Origin: Nocardia harenae NBRC 108248
GTDB taxonomy: Bacteria; Actinomycetota; Actinomycetes; Mycobacteriales; Mycobacteriaceae
Length of the DNA stretch: 64,000 bases
Assembly (NCBI RefSeq): GCF_001612885.1
Contig: NZ_BDBH01000004.1
Coordinates: 186,001-250,000, forward strand
Reading direction: 5' to 3'
Shown here piece by piece: positions 33,522 to 40,869 of the stretch; positions within the stretch are counted from its first letter, which is position 1; the number at the start of each line of letters is the position of its first letter. A program made the translations under genes and the position numbers. Under the pieces are notes generated by a model. That model was given only the letters and a program-made list of their open reading frames with translations, had not been told where the DNA came from and made no database searches.

Positions 33522-34219
33522 GCGCGGACCTCCCCGGGCACGGCGTCCGCGGCCTGGCTGGGCGGCTTCCGCGCGGTCCAGCCGACCTGCGGGAGCGCGA
33601 CCCCGATCATGGTGTCGCGGGTGACGATGGCGGCCAGCTGCTCCTCGGTCCAGCCCTCGGTGCCCGCGGGGCGCATGGGCATGACCATGAACCGCGACTT
33701 CTGGTTGGAATCGTGCACCCGCACGTCCACCTCGGCCGGGAAGTGCAGCCCGAATTCGGCGAGCACCTCGCGCGGCCGGCGCACCAGCCGCCTCCGGTAG
33801 TTCGGCGTGCGGTACCAGTCCGGGGACATGCCGAGCACCGGGCGCGGGTAGCAGGAGCACAGCGTGCAGACGATGACGTTGTGCACCTCGGGGGTGTTCT
33901 CCAGGACGTAGAAGTAGGTGTAGTCGCTGGGGGTGCCGGAGCCGGTGGGGTCGCGCCAGTCGATCCCCACCTCCTTGCAGGTCTCGGTGCCGTCGGCGAG
34001 CAGCCGGGCCTTGAACGCGGGGTCGGTCCATGCCTTCGCCACCAGTGTGGAGCCGCCGTGCGGGCCGACCGTCTCGGCCCACTCGGCGAAGCGGCGGTGG
34101 TCCTCGCGGGAGAAGAGCCCCTTCTCGATGGCGAGCTCCCGGATCGCGGTCTCCAGCACCTCGAATTCGCTGATCTGGCCCGCGGTTTCGATGGGGGTGT
34201 GGTCGTGGTCGTGGCTCAC
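33518..34219 (-). CDS. Catalytic subunit, nitrile hydratase alpha/thiocyanate hydrolase gamma type
   Basis: The 233-residue protein has the metal-claw motif VCTLCSCYPRP (Cys 118, 121 and 123; Thr at the second position marks the cobalt type). DWYRTPNYRRRLVRRPREVL and MRPAGTEGWTEEQLAAIVTR follow as in the family. Enzymes of this group hydrate nitriles or hydrolyse thiocyanate at a cobalt centre with oxidised cysteines. The residue after CSCYP is Arg, whereas typical nitrile hydratases, as I remember them, carry Trp there; Arg would suit an anionic substrate such as thiocyanate. His-rich MSHDHDH at the N terminus may help metal capture. It overlaps both neighbours by four bases. Confidence 0.88.
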   Translation of the reverse strand: MSHDHDHTPIETAGQISEFEVLETAIRELAIEKGLFSREDHRRFAEWAETVGPHGGSTLVAKAWTDPAFKARLLADGTETCKEVGIDWRDPTGSGTPSDYTYFYVLENTPEVHNVIVCTLCSCYPRPVLGMSPDWYRTPNYRRRLVRRPREVLAEFGLHFPAEVDVRVHDSNQKSRFMVMPMRPAGTEGWTEEQLAAIVTRDTMIGVALPQVGWTARKPPSQAADAVPGEVRA

Positions 34220-34521
34220 TGCGGGTCGTCCTCCTGTGCGGGGGTCAGCCAGTGTTCGGAGATCTCGGTCTGCAGGGTGTCGGCGGGGAAGCCGGTGTAG
34301 CCGGGCCAGAGGTCGTGCTGGCGGAAGCGCACCACGTAGAACGGCTCGGTGCGGCCGTCGTCGCGGCCCCACGCCTCGTCCTCGGGGATCACCCACTCCG
34401 GGCGGTGCTCGACGACGGTTCCGGTGCGGCCGCGGGTGTAGAGCTGGGTGCGGGTGTGGAACAGGGTGGTGGCCTCGCGCACGGTCACCCGGTCGCCGAC
34501 CTCGAACCGGCGGCCGGTCAC
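34216..34521 (-). CDS. Nitrile hydratase beta-C-like subunit (thiocyanate hydrolase alpha type)
   Basis: The 101-residue protein matches the C-terminal SH3-like barrel of nitrile hydratase beta: FEVGDRVTVREATTLFHTRT, YTRGRTGTVVEHRPEWVIPE and PFYVVRFRQHDLWPGY. In ordinary nitrile hydratases this is fused to the beta-N part. Here it is a separate gene, as in thiocyanate hydrolase and toyocamycin-type enzymes. GTG 34521 overlaps the preceding stop, and the 3' end overlaps the catalytic subunit start, so all subunits are made in coupled amounts. Confidence 0.87.
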   Translation of the reverse strand: MTGRRFEVGDRVTVREATTLFHTRTQLYTRGRTGTVVEHRPEWVIPEDEAWGRDDGRTEPFYVVRFRQHDLWPGYTGFPADTLQTEISEHWLTPAQEDDPQ

Positions 34522-34940
34522 CGCCCCGCCTGCCTGCCGCGGACCTCGTCGAGCTTGGCGCTCAGCTCGTCGGGGGTGATGTACCCCTTCGCCACCAGGG
34601 TCTTGGCGGCGACCATGGCCCAGCGGGCGTAGTAGGGGAGGCCGAAGTAGAGCGTGGCGCCGAGGTCGTTCTCGGCGCGGCGCCGCTCCTCGGAGTTCCA
34701 CACCCCGCGCCAGCCGAGGCACTCGCAGGTGACGTAGGTGTTCATCTCCCATGCCTCCTCGGTCTTCTCCAGGTAGGGGACCGGGAGGTCGGGCTGGCCG
34801 CCGACGTCGTGCAGCACGTGGCGCAGCGCGGCGAAGAGCTCGCCGGAGATGTCGTACGGGGAGTCCAGCGGTGTGCGCGCCACCGGCGCCACCCCGGCCA
34901 CCAGGGAGGCGAGCCGGTCGAACTGATGCGGTGTACTCAT
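34518..34940 (-). CDS. Nitrile hydratase beta-N-like subunit (thiocyanate hydrolase beta type)
   Basis: The 140-residue protein matches the helical N-terminal half of nitrile hydratase beta (WEMNTYVTCECLGWRGVWNS, LGATLYFGLPYYARWAMVAA, LVAKGYITPDELSAKL). It is the first gene of the four-gene operon. The ATG has GCGGAGGCGCA upstream and an extended -10-like TTATGTT about 50 bp before it. Together with the beta-C-like and catalytic subunits it would build the heterohexameric or dodecameric enzyme. The split gene order beta-N, beta-C, catalytic, activator equals scnB-scnA-scnC-P15K. Confidence 0.87.
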   Translation of the reverse strand: MSTPHQFDRLASLVAGVAPVARTPLDSPYDISGELFAALRHVLHDVGGQPDLPVPYLEKTEEAWEMNTYVTCECLGWRGVWNSEERRRAENDLGATLYFGLPYYARWAMVAAKTLVAKGYITPDELSAKLDEVRGRQAGR

Positions 34941-35071
34941 TGCGCCTCCGCAGTGGCGTGGGTCACGTTCGATGTCCGTAGAACATAACACGTGCTCGGA
35001 GCGGCTACGTTTACGCGGCCGCGCCGGTGGAAATGCGAGGGCGGACAGACGGCGGGACAGGGGACGGGCAG

Positions 35072-35512
35072 ATGGTCGCGGGATTCTCCAGGGCACGGCT
35101 GATAGCGGGCGTGCTGGGGCTGGCGTTGCTCGCGGGATGCGCCGAATCGCCGCCCGAGCAACTCGGCCGCGAGGACCGCGCCGCCGCGGTCCCGCGCTTC
35201 GAACTGCACATGCCCGAGCAGGTGTGGCAGCGCACCGACGTCCGGCTCGGCGATCCCGGCGTCGAGGACCCGGTGACGCTGGTCCCGGAGGCCGACGGCA
35301 TGGTCCGCATCGACCTGACCGGCGAGCAGATGGCCGACTACCTCGTCGCGCTCGACCACAACGCGCACGGCGGCATCTCCGCCGACGACCCCGAACTCGC
35401 CACCGCCGTCTACGACCTCGTGGCCCGGGCGATCGACACCCTCCCGCCGCCCGCGCCGGGGCAGCCCGCGCCGAGCATCGTCGTGCCCGCCACCGTGCTG
35501 TCCCCGGCCTGA
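35072..35512 (+). CDS. Putative lipoprotein
   Basis: From ATG 35072 the protein has 146 residues with a clear type II signal peptide: MVAGFSRARLIAGVLGLALLAGC, lipobox LLAGC, lipid-modified Cys at 23. The mature part (RFELHMPEQVWQRTDVRLGD, RIDLTGEQMADYLVALDHNA, and a Pro-rich C terminus) resembles no family I recognise. GGGGACGGGCAG precedes the start; in-frame ATGs at 35027 and 35033 would add residues before the signal. It is divergent from the thiocyanate-hydrolase-type operon (131 bp apart). Confidence 0.8.
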   Translation: MVAGFSRARLIAGVLGLALLAGCAESPPEQLGREDRAAAVPRFELHMPEQVWQRTDVRLGDPGVEDPVTLVPEADGMVRIDLTGEQMADYLVALDHNAHGGISADDPELATAVYDLVARAIDTLPPPAPGQPAPSIVVPATVLSPA

Positions 35513-35581
35513 TCGCCGGCGAACCCACCGCCCGATCTGGTCTACTGACGCGACCTCGAAAGCCGGACCGGCCGGGGTCCC

Positions 35582-35671
35582 GTGCACGCGGAGGAGGCGC
35601 TGCTCGATGTGCTGTGGGTGTTCATCGCCGATGCGGAGCCAGGTGGCCTCGCTGCCCGTCTCGGCCGGTGA
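35582..35671 (+). CDS. Possible 29-residue upstream ORF
   Basis: GTG 35582 opens VHAEEALLDVLWVFIADAEP GGLAARLGR, ending at TGA 35671, six bases before the ATG of the methyltransferase gene. It has fair coding character but no clear ribosome site (its upstream region is GGCCGGGGTCCC). It could couple translation of the methyltransferase or be a remnant. Confidence 0.25.
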   Translation: MHAEEALLDVLWVFIADAEPGGLAARLGR

Positions 35672-35677
35672 GCCGAT

Positions 35678-36481
35678 ATGAGCGGTCCGTCGCTGGCGAG
35701 CGAGTACGCCGATCCGACGCCGTTGCAGGTCCGGATAGCCGCGCATCGCGACTACTCGGAGCGGGCCGACGACCCCGCCGCGGCCGTTCTCGCGGCAGTG
35801 CGGTTGACCGGTGCCGAGGATCTCGCGGATATCGGGTGTGGTGATGCCCGGTTCCTCGCGCGGCTGAGCGCGGGCGGGCACGCGGGGCGGCTCGTCGGGG
35901 TGGACACCGCTCCCGCCATGATCGCCGCCGCGAACGCGGTTCCCGGTGTCGACGGCGTCCCCGGCGATATCCGCGCCCTGCCCTTCGGCGACGACGAATT
36001 CGATGTCTGCACCGCTCGGCACATGCTCTACCACGTGCCCGACCCGCCCGCCGCGCTCAGGGAGCTGCGCCGGGTCACCAGGCCGGGCGGGACGGTGGTG
36101 CTGACCGTCAACCACGCTCGAACCTGCGCCCGCACGAGAGAATTGGTCTGCCTGCACGCGCGCAGCCACGGCCTGCGACCGCCGGACGGCATGCTCAACG
36201 ACGCCGTGCACAGCGCTACCCTGCCGCCGATGATGCGGGAGGTGTTCGGTGACGTCACGGTCGAGAACTACGACAACGCCCTGATTTTCGACCGGCCGCG
36301 GCCGCTGATCGCCTTCGCCGAGGCGCTGTTCTCGTTCTGCGGGGTCGCGGCAGGCGAGCCACGTCGCGCACAGGTTCTCGGGGACGTGTCGGACGAGGTC
36401 GAGCGCTGGTTCGCCGAGCGGCCGGGCGCGGTGTGGCGGGATCCGAAGGGGTACATCGTGGTTGCCGCGACCGTGGCGTGA
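35678..36481 (+). CDS. SAM-dependent methyltransferase (class I)
   Basis: The 267-residue protein has the SAM loop DLADIGCGDARFLARL near residue 50, then VGVDTAPAMIAAANAV, GDIRALPFGDDEFDVC and HMLYHVPDPPAALRELRRVT, a Methyltransf_11/25 pattern. The C-terminal part carries a family-specific domain of small-molecule methyltransferases. ATG 35678 is used; a short ORF ends just before it. No partner gene fixes the substrate. Confidence 0.88.
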   Translation: MSGPSLASEYADPTPLQVRIAAHRDYSERADDPAAAVLAAVRLTGAEDLADIGCGDARFLARLSAGGHAGRLVGVDTAPAMIAAANAVPGVDGVPGDIRALPFGDDEFDVCTARHMLYHVPDPPAALRELRRVTRPGGTVVLTVNHARTCARTRELVCLHARSHGLRPPDGMLNDAVHSATLPPMMREVFGDVTVENYDNALIFDRPRPLIAFAEALFSFCGVAAGEPRRAQVLGDVSDEVERWFAERPGAVWRDPKGYIVVAATVA

Positions 36482-36641
36482 CGGCCGCCGGGTGGCGGGG
36501 GCGCCGAACCGGACCCGGCGAATATCGACGGTGGGCGCCCGTCGCCCTCGTCGGTTCCCTGGCGCCGCGCGACCGGCGTAGAATGCACACCGGGACGAAC
36601 GCTTCGGCACGTGAGGGGGACGTGAGATCAGCGAGAACAAG

Positions 36642-37148
36642 GTGACGGCGTCACACCCACTGCCCAGCACTGCGAGCCCGCGCCCCGTAGGGCAGGCGTC
36701 CGAGGGGGCCGAGCACCCCTCGCTGCCGGTCCTGCCGTCGTGGCCGCGCGATACCATCGCGGTCCTGACGACCGCCGACGACGCCCTGCACGCGATCCCG
36801 GTCTCGTGGCCGGTCCGAGCGGGTGACCGGCGAATCCTGTTGAGCCTGCGGGAGAATCGTGGCTCGCTGGCACGGCTGCGGGCCCGCTCGGAGGTGGTGT
36901 TGACCATCCTCGGCGGGGATAATGTCGCGCTGACCGCGCACGGTAGCGCGCGGGTGCTGGCCGACCCGATGCCGGGCGCCCCCGACTACGTCGCGATCGC
37001 CATCGAGGTCGACGCGATCGATGACCATCGGCAGGGCGCGTTCCTGGTCGAGGCCGGTATCCAGCGCACGGTGGTCGACCAGGCGGAGCTGGACTACCTC
37101 GAATCGCGTTTCGCCACCCTGCGCGAGATCGCCCGCCACATCCCCTAG
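36642..37148 (+). CDS. Pyridoxamine 5'-phosphate oxidase-like FMN-binding protein
   Basis: The 168-residue protein starts at GTG 36642. Residues 35-165 form the split barrel: WPRDTIAVLTTADDALHAIP, LLSLRENRGSLARLRARSEV, VVLTILGGDNVALTAHGSAR. Such proteins bind FMN, haem or F420 and reduce small molecules. The first 30 residues are Pro/Ser-rich and probably disordered. It is convergent with the amidohydrolase gene. The stretch 36482-36641 before it shows no further gene. Confidence 0.8.
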   Translation: MTASHPLPSTASPRPVGQASEGAEHPSLPVLPSWPRDTIAVLTTADDALHAIPVSWPVRAGDRRILLSLRENRGSLARLRARSEVVLTILGGDNVALTAHGSARVLADPMPGAPDYVAIAIEVDAIDDHRQGAFLVEAGIQRTVVDQAELDYLESRFATLREIARHIP

Positions 37149-37230
37149 CCGGACCCGTGCGTGCGCGCCGGCGGAACCGGTGACCCTGACGTTTCCGGGC
37201 GTCGCCTGCTTTGATCGGGCGGCACGGTGG

Positions 37231-38460
37231 TCACCGGTGGCTCGCGAGCTGTCCGTCGATCCAGACAAGCCGGACCAGTGCCGCGTCCGGGGTGTCGAGT
37301 GCGGTGCGCAGGGGTGCGGCCAGCACGAGGAGATCCGCGGGCGCGCCGACGGCGACTGCTCGCGGGCGGAGGCAGGCATCGCGCAGGAATCCGTCGAGTA
37401 CGGTGCGTACCGGGACGCGCTCGTGCGGGCCGAGGTCCCGGCTCGCGGCCGCGCGCATGATCGCCCACGGGTCGAGCGGGCCGTAGGGGGCGTCGCTGCT
37501 CGGCAGCACCGCGACATCGGCGGCGAGCAGGGTTGCGTAGGGGTAGAGGTGCGGGAGGTCCTCGGGATCGACCTCCGCGCGATATCTTTCGCGGTGGGCG
37601 ACCACGAATCCGGGCTGGGTGACGACGGTCAGGCCGCGCAGTAGCTCCGGGTCGGGGACGACGGCGCCGTGCTCGATCCGGTCACCGGGGAGCATGCCCA
37701 CCTCGTCCAGCACAGCCAGAGTGAGCAGTAGCGAGACCCTGGTCACGCAGTGCACCGCCACCGGGAGGCCGCGTCGGTGCAGCGCCGCGATCCGGTCGCG
37801 GAGCTCGTCGTAGCCGGGGAGGTCGTGGTCGTGCAGCAGCAGTTTGCGCGCGCCGAGTAGGGTGACGCGCTGGGGCAGTGCGGGGGGTTCGGTGAGGCCG
37901 GGGGTGGCGTCGGTGACGCCGGTGATGCCGAAGGCCGTGAGTTCGCGGCCGAGGGCGGTGAGATCGCCTCGGGGAGGCCAGGTCCCGCGCAGCAGGTAGT
38001 CCAGGCGCCAGAGCCGGCCGGTCGGCTCGCCGGCGGCATCGCGTTCGACGCCGGGGAGGTGGGGGAGGGGGGCGAGTTCGGCGAGCGCCGGGGTATTGAG
38101 CATCCAGAGGGCGCCGGAGCGGTGCTGGACGCGGACCGGCCGGTCGGGGACCAGCCGGTCCAGGGTGTGCCTGTCGACCGAGACGCCTGCTCCCACCGCG
38201 CGGATACGGGCGGAGCTCGCACCGGTCAGCGCAGCCAAACCGCCCGTGCAGTCGATGGATTCGCGGGCTGCCGCCGCGCCGTGCAGGTGGATGTGGTGAT
38301 CGTGCAGGCCGGGCAGCAGGACGCCGCCGCCGCCGTCTACCTCGGTTTCCGCACCGGTGCGCAGTCCGGGGCCGATTTCGGTGATCACCCCGCCGCCGAG
38401 GCGCACGTCGAGGCCGGCGCGGCCGTCGGCGAGCGAGACATCGCGGATCAGCCAGCTCAC
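37231..38460 (-). CDS. Amidohydrolase family protein (YtcJ-like)
   Basis: The 409-residue protein starts at GTG 38460 overlapping the CoA-transferase stop. It has the N-terminal small beta domain (LIRDVSLADGRAGLDVRLGG), the metal motif LLPGLHDHHIHLHG, VAVHCVTR and IEHGAVVPD, and LPSSDAPYGPLDPWAIM with the catalytic Asp near 340. It is a metal-dependent hydrolase of the TIM-barrel amidohydrolase superfamily. It forms an operon with the crotonase and CoA transferase, which suggests hydrolysis of an amide or ring-opening step in the same catabolic route. Confidence 0.87.
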   Translation of the reverse strand: MSWLIRDVSLADGRAGLDVRLGGGVITEIGPGLRTGAETEVDGGGGVLLPGLHDHHIHLHGAAAARESIDCTGGLAALTGASSARIRAVGAGVSVDRHTLDRLVPDRPVRVQHRSGALWMLNTPALAELAPLPHLPGVERDAAGEPTGRLWRLDYLLRGTWPPRGDLTALGRELTAFGITGVTDATPGLTEPPALPQRVTLLGARKLLLHDHDLPGYDELRDRIAALHRRGLPVAVHCVTRVSLLLTLAVLDEVGMLPGDRIEHGAVVPDPELLRGLTVVTQPGFVVAHRERYRAEVDPEDLPHLYPYATLLAADVAVLPSSDAPYGPLDPWAIMRAAASRDLGPHERVPVRTVLDGFLRDACLRPRAVAVGAPADLLVLAAPLRTALDTPDAALVRLVWIDGQLASHR

Positions 38461-39689
38461 AGCAGTGACTCCAGGGGGTGCGCGCCCGATTCCGGGGCCG
38501 GGCCGGGTGCGGCGCGCGGGGCGGGGGCGGCGACCGGGACCTCGCCCGCCGCACACTCGACCCACCACTGTCCGGCGCGCAGCGCCACGGTGTGCGCGGG
38601 GATCGGCCCGGCGGCGGTCTCGGCCGCGAGGTCGTGCATGGAGATATCGATGAGGCGGGCGTGCTCGTCGAGCAGTGCTTCGGCGGCTTCGGCGGCGGCC
38701 ACCGCGCCGGTGAGGGGATCGGCGAGGGCGTCGCCGCAGGGGAGGGGGGTTCCGCCCGCGGTGGCGTGCAGCCCGGCGCAGGCGGCGATGTCGTCGCCGA
38801 AGCCGACGCGGTCGGACCCGCGGCCGCGGGCGCTGATCGACAGCCAGGAGACTCCGGCGGCCACCAGCGCGTCGGCGTCGAGGCCGAGGCGGCGCAGGGC
38901 GCGCGGACGGGACGCCTCGACCACGAGGTCGGCACCGGCGACCAGCCGGGCCAGGCGGTCGCGCTCCGCCGCGTCGTCGAAATCGACCGCGACGCTGTGC
39001 TGCCCGTGGTGCAGGAGGTCGTAGAAGGCGGTGGGACCGGTGCGGGCGCCGTCGGGGCGGCTGCGGCTCTCGACCTTGATGACCTCGGCGCCGGTCCGGG
39101 TCAGCAGGTGGGTGCAGAGCGGGCCTGCCCACAGGGCGCTGAAATCGATCACGCGGGGTCGCTCGGCTCGGCGCGCTCGGCGGCCGCCGGTGGTGCGGAG
39201 GACCGGTTTCCGGGTGGCGGGGGAGCCCAGTGCGCCACCCGGCAGGCCGAGCAGGGCGATGCGGTCGTCGGCGACCCGGGCCGGGAGATTCCGTGCCCAT
39301 GCGGCGAGCGCGGCCGAGGGATCGGCGCATTCATCGCTCTCGACCAGCGCGGGGACGAGGGCGATGTCGTCCGGGCGGGCCAGGGACAGGCCGATGAACC
39401 CGTCGCGTGCGGGCACCGCGCGGAAGCCGCCCCCGCACGACAGGGGCGCGTTGCGAGCGAAGCCGGTGAACGCGGCGCGCTCGCCGAGCAGGGCGACCCC
39501 GGGCAGTTCCGGTGCGCTGCCGGTGCGCACGGCCGCCGCGGCGGCGACCCGTTCCAGCGCTCGCTCGACCGCGAGGGCGGGCGTTCCGGGCGCGGCCAGG
39601 GGAGGCCCGGCCGCGTACCCGGTCAGCGCCATCGCACCCGAGCGCGCCCACCCGGCCAGCGCCCGCTCGGCATCGGCCTCCGGCAGCAC
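38457..39689 (-). CDS. CaiB/BaiF-type CoA transferase with rearranged domain order
   Basis: The 410-residue protein is a class III CoA transferase, but the usual N-terminal signature (PRVIDFSALWAGPLCTHLLT, RTGAEVIKVE) appears only at residue 179. The conserved continuation (GADLVVEASRPRALRRLGLD, then FGDDIAACAGLHA with the probable catalytic Asp) follows to the end. The first 170 residues resemble a downstream CaiB part (SGAMALTGYAAGPPL, ALLGERAAFTG). This is a fusion of partial copies or a circular permutation. GTG 39689 with GGAG upstream lies eight bases after the crotonase stop. It moves CoA between carboxylic acids in the cytoplasm. Confidence 0.82.
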   Translation of the reverse strand: MLPEADAERALAGWARSGAMALTGYAAGPPLAAPGTPALAVERALERVAAAAAVRTGSAPELPGVALLGERAAFTGFARNAPLSCGGGFRAVPARDGFIGLSLARPDDIALVPALVESDECADPSAALAAWARNLPARVADDRIALLGLPGGALGSPATRKPVLRTTGGRRARRAERPRVIDFSALWAGPLCTHLLTRTGAEVIKVESRSRPDGARTGPTAFYDLLHHGQHSVAVDFDDAAERDRLARLVAGADLVVEASRPRALRRLGLDADALVAAGVSWLSISARGRGSDRVGFGDDIAACAGLHATAGGTPLPCGDALADPLTGAVAAAEAAEALLDEHARLIDISMHDLAAETAAGPIPAHTVALRAGQWWVECAAGEVPVAAPAPRAAPGPAPESGAHPLESLL

Positions 39690-39696
39690 CGCGGCC

Positions 39697-40773
39697 CTAC
39701 TCCCGTTCCCGCGACGAATCCGCCAGCCCCCACCGCACCGCGGTCGCCGCATCCACATACGCCCCGGTCAACACCATCCACGCCGCCCGCCAGCGCCCGA
39801 TCCGATGCACCACCCCGACCGTCCCGCCCGCCCCCGGCACCAACCCCATGGACAACTCCGGCAGCCGCAGCCGAGCATCGGCGGCGACGTGCACGCGGGT
39901 CGCGAAGGCGGGAACCTCGAGCCCGGCCCCGATACACGCCCCGTGCAGATGCGCGTGCACGGTCGTCCCCGGCCGGGTCGCCAGCCGGTGCACCGCGTAC
40001 CCGGCACTGCGCTGCAGCCGGACGGCGTGCGAGGTCGGCCCGTGCGTGGCGGTCCCGAACTCGTCCAGATCGCCGCCGCTGCAGAAATCCGGCCCGGCCC
40101 CGTGCAGGTGCACCTCCCGCACATCGGGGTCGAGCGCCGCGATATCGAGCGCCTCCAGCAGCGCCTCGCGGACCTCCCGCGCGAAGGCATTGCGCCGCTC
40201 GGGCCGATTGAGCGTGAGGTCGAGCCGATTCCCGCTGCGCTCGGCCAGTACCGGCGGAGCGCTCGGGGCGGGAATCGGCCGCACCGGCCGGGCGGCGCGC
40301 CACGCGGCGAACTCCGCACCCGCGAGCAGCATGGAGTACGCCAGCGACTCCGCGACCAGCGCAGGCCCCACCGGCGCACCGGCGGTGAGCCGCAGCAGCC
40401 CGTTCATGGCCAGCGCCGCGAGCGGCGCCCGGTCGACCGCGGCGGCGATCGACGGCAGGCTGCCGGGCGCGGCGACCACCTGCGGTGACCACTCCTCCGG
40501 CCCCAGCGTGCAGGTGAGCGCCTGCAGCAGCGGCTCGGCCGCCGGTGGCGGACGGCGGGTGGCGATACCGATGGCGACCGGGCTCGCCGGGTGCGCGAGC
40601 ACCGCGGTAGCGGCTCGCACCACCGAGGCGTCCCGGCCGATGCCGTCGAGTTCGACGACGACAAGGGGCGTCGACGGAACCCCGTCCGCATCCAGCGTGC
40701 TGAACGACGCGCCGAGCGCACTCTCGGCAAGCTCCCGCACCGAGACGGCGGTCAGGGTCGGCGACGATGTCAT
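39697..40773 (-). CDS. Enoyl-CoA hydratase/isomerase family protein with extra N-terminal domain
   Basis: The 358-residue protein has a normal crotonase part at about 180-358 (RLDLTLNRPERRNAFAREVR, GAGPDFCSGGDLDEFG, HGACIGAGLEVPAFATRVHV, GLVPGAGGTVGV). Before it lie about 175 residues with a weaker crotonase-like pattern (APLAALAMNGLLRLTAGAPV, GPALVAESLAYSMLLAGAEF), so it may be a duplicated domain with an inactive first half. The two oxyanion-hole loops of the second domain are intact. It is the first gene of the operon with CoA transferase and amidohydrolase. ATG 40773 is followed by MTSSPTLTAVSVRELAE. Confidence 0.85.
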   Translation of the reverse strand: MTSSPTLTAVSVRELAESALGASFSTLDADGVPSTPLVVVELDGIGRDASVVRAATAVLAHPASPVAIGIATRRPPPAAEPLLQALTCTLGPEEWSPQVVAAPGSLPSIAAAVDRAPLAALAMNGLLRLTAGAPVGPALVAESLAYSMLLAGAEFAAWRAARPVRPIPAPSAPPVLAERSGNRLDLTLNRPERRNAFAREVREALLEALDIAALDPDVREVHLHGAGPDFCSGGDLDEFGTATHGPTSHAVRLQRSAGYAVHRLATRPGTTVHAHLHGACIGAGLEVPAFATRVHVAADARLRLPELSMGLVPGAGGTVGVVHRIGRWRAAWMVLTGAYVDAATAVRWGLADSSRERE

Positions 40774-40811
40774 CCCCCGATGGTCGCACGGCGCATTCCC
40801 GGTTGCATCCA

Positions 40812-40833
40812 GAGGTGAACGTGTGTTCACCTC
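40812..40833. promoter_or_regulatory. 22-bp palindrome between crotonase operon and MFS gene (TetR operator)
   Basis: Arms GAGGTGAAC and GTTCACCTC flank GTGT. The palindrome GAACGTTC (40839-40846) follows closely. The site is in the 96-bp divergent region and 37-58 bp before the MFS start, whose downstream partner is a TetR gene. It is the likely operator for that TetR and may also affect the crotonase operon. Confidence 0.6.
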
Positions 40834-40869
40834 ACAGGGAACGTTCGTTTGTCTCGGTAAGGAGCCCGT

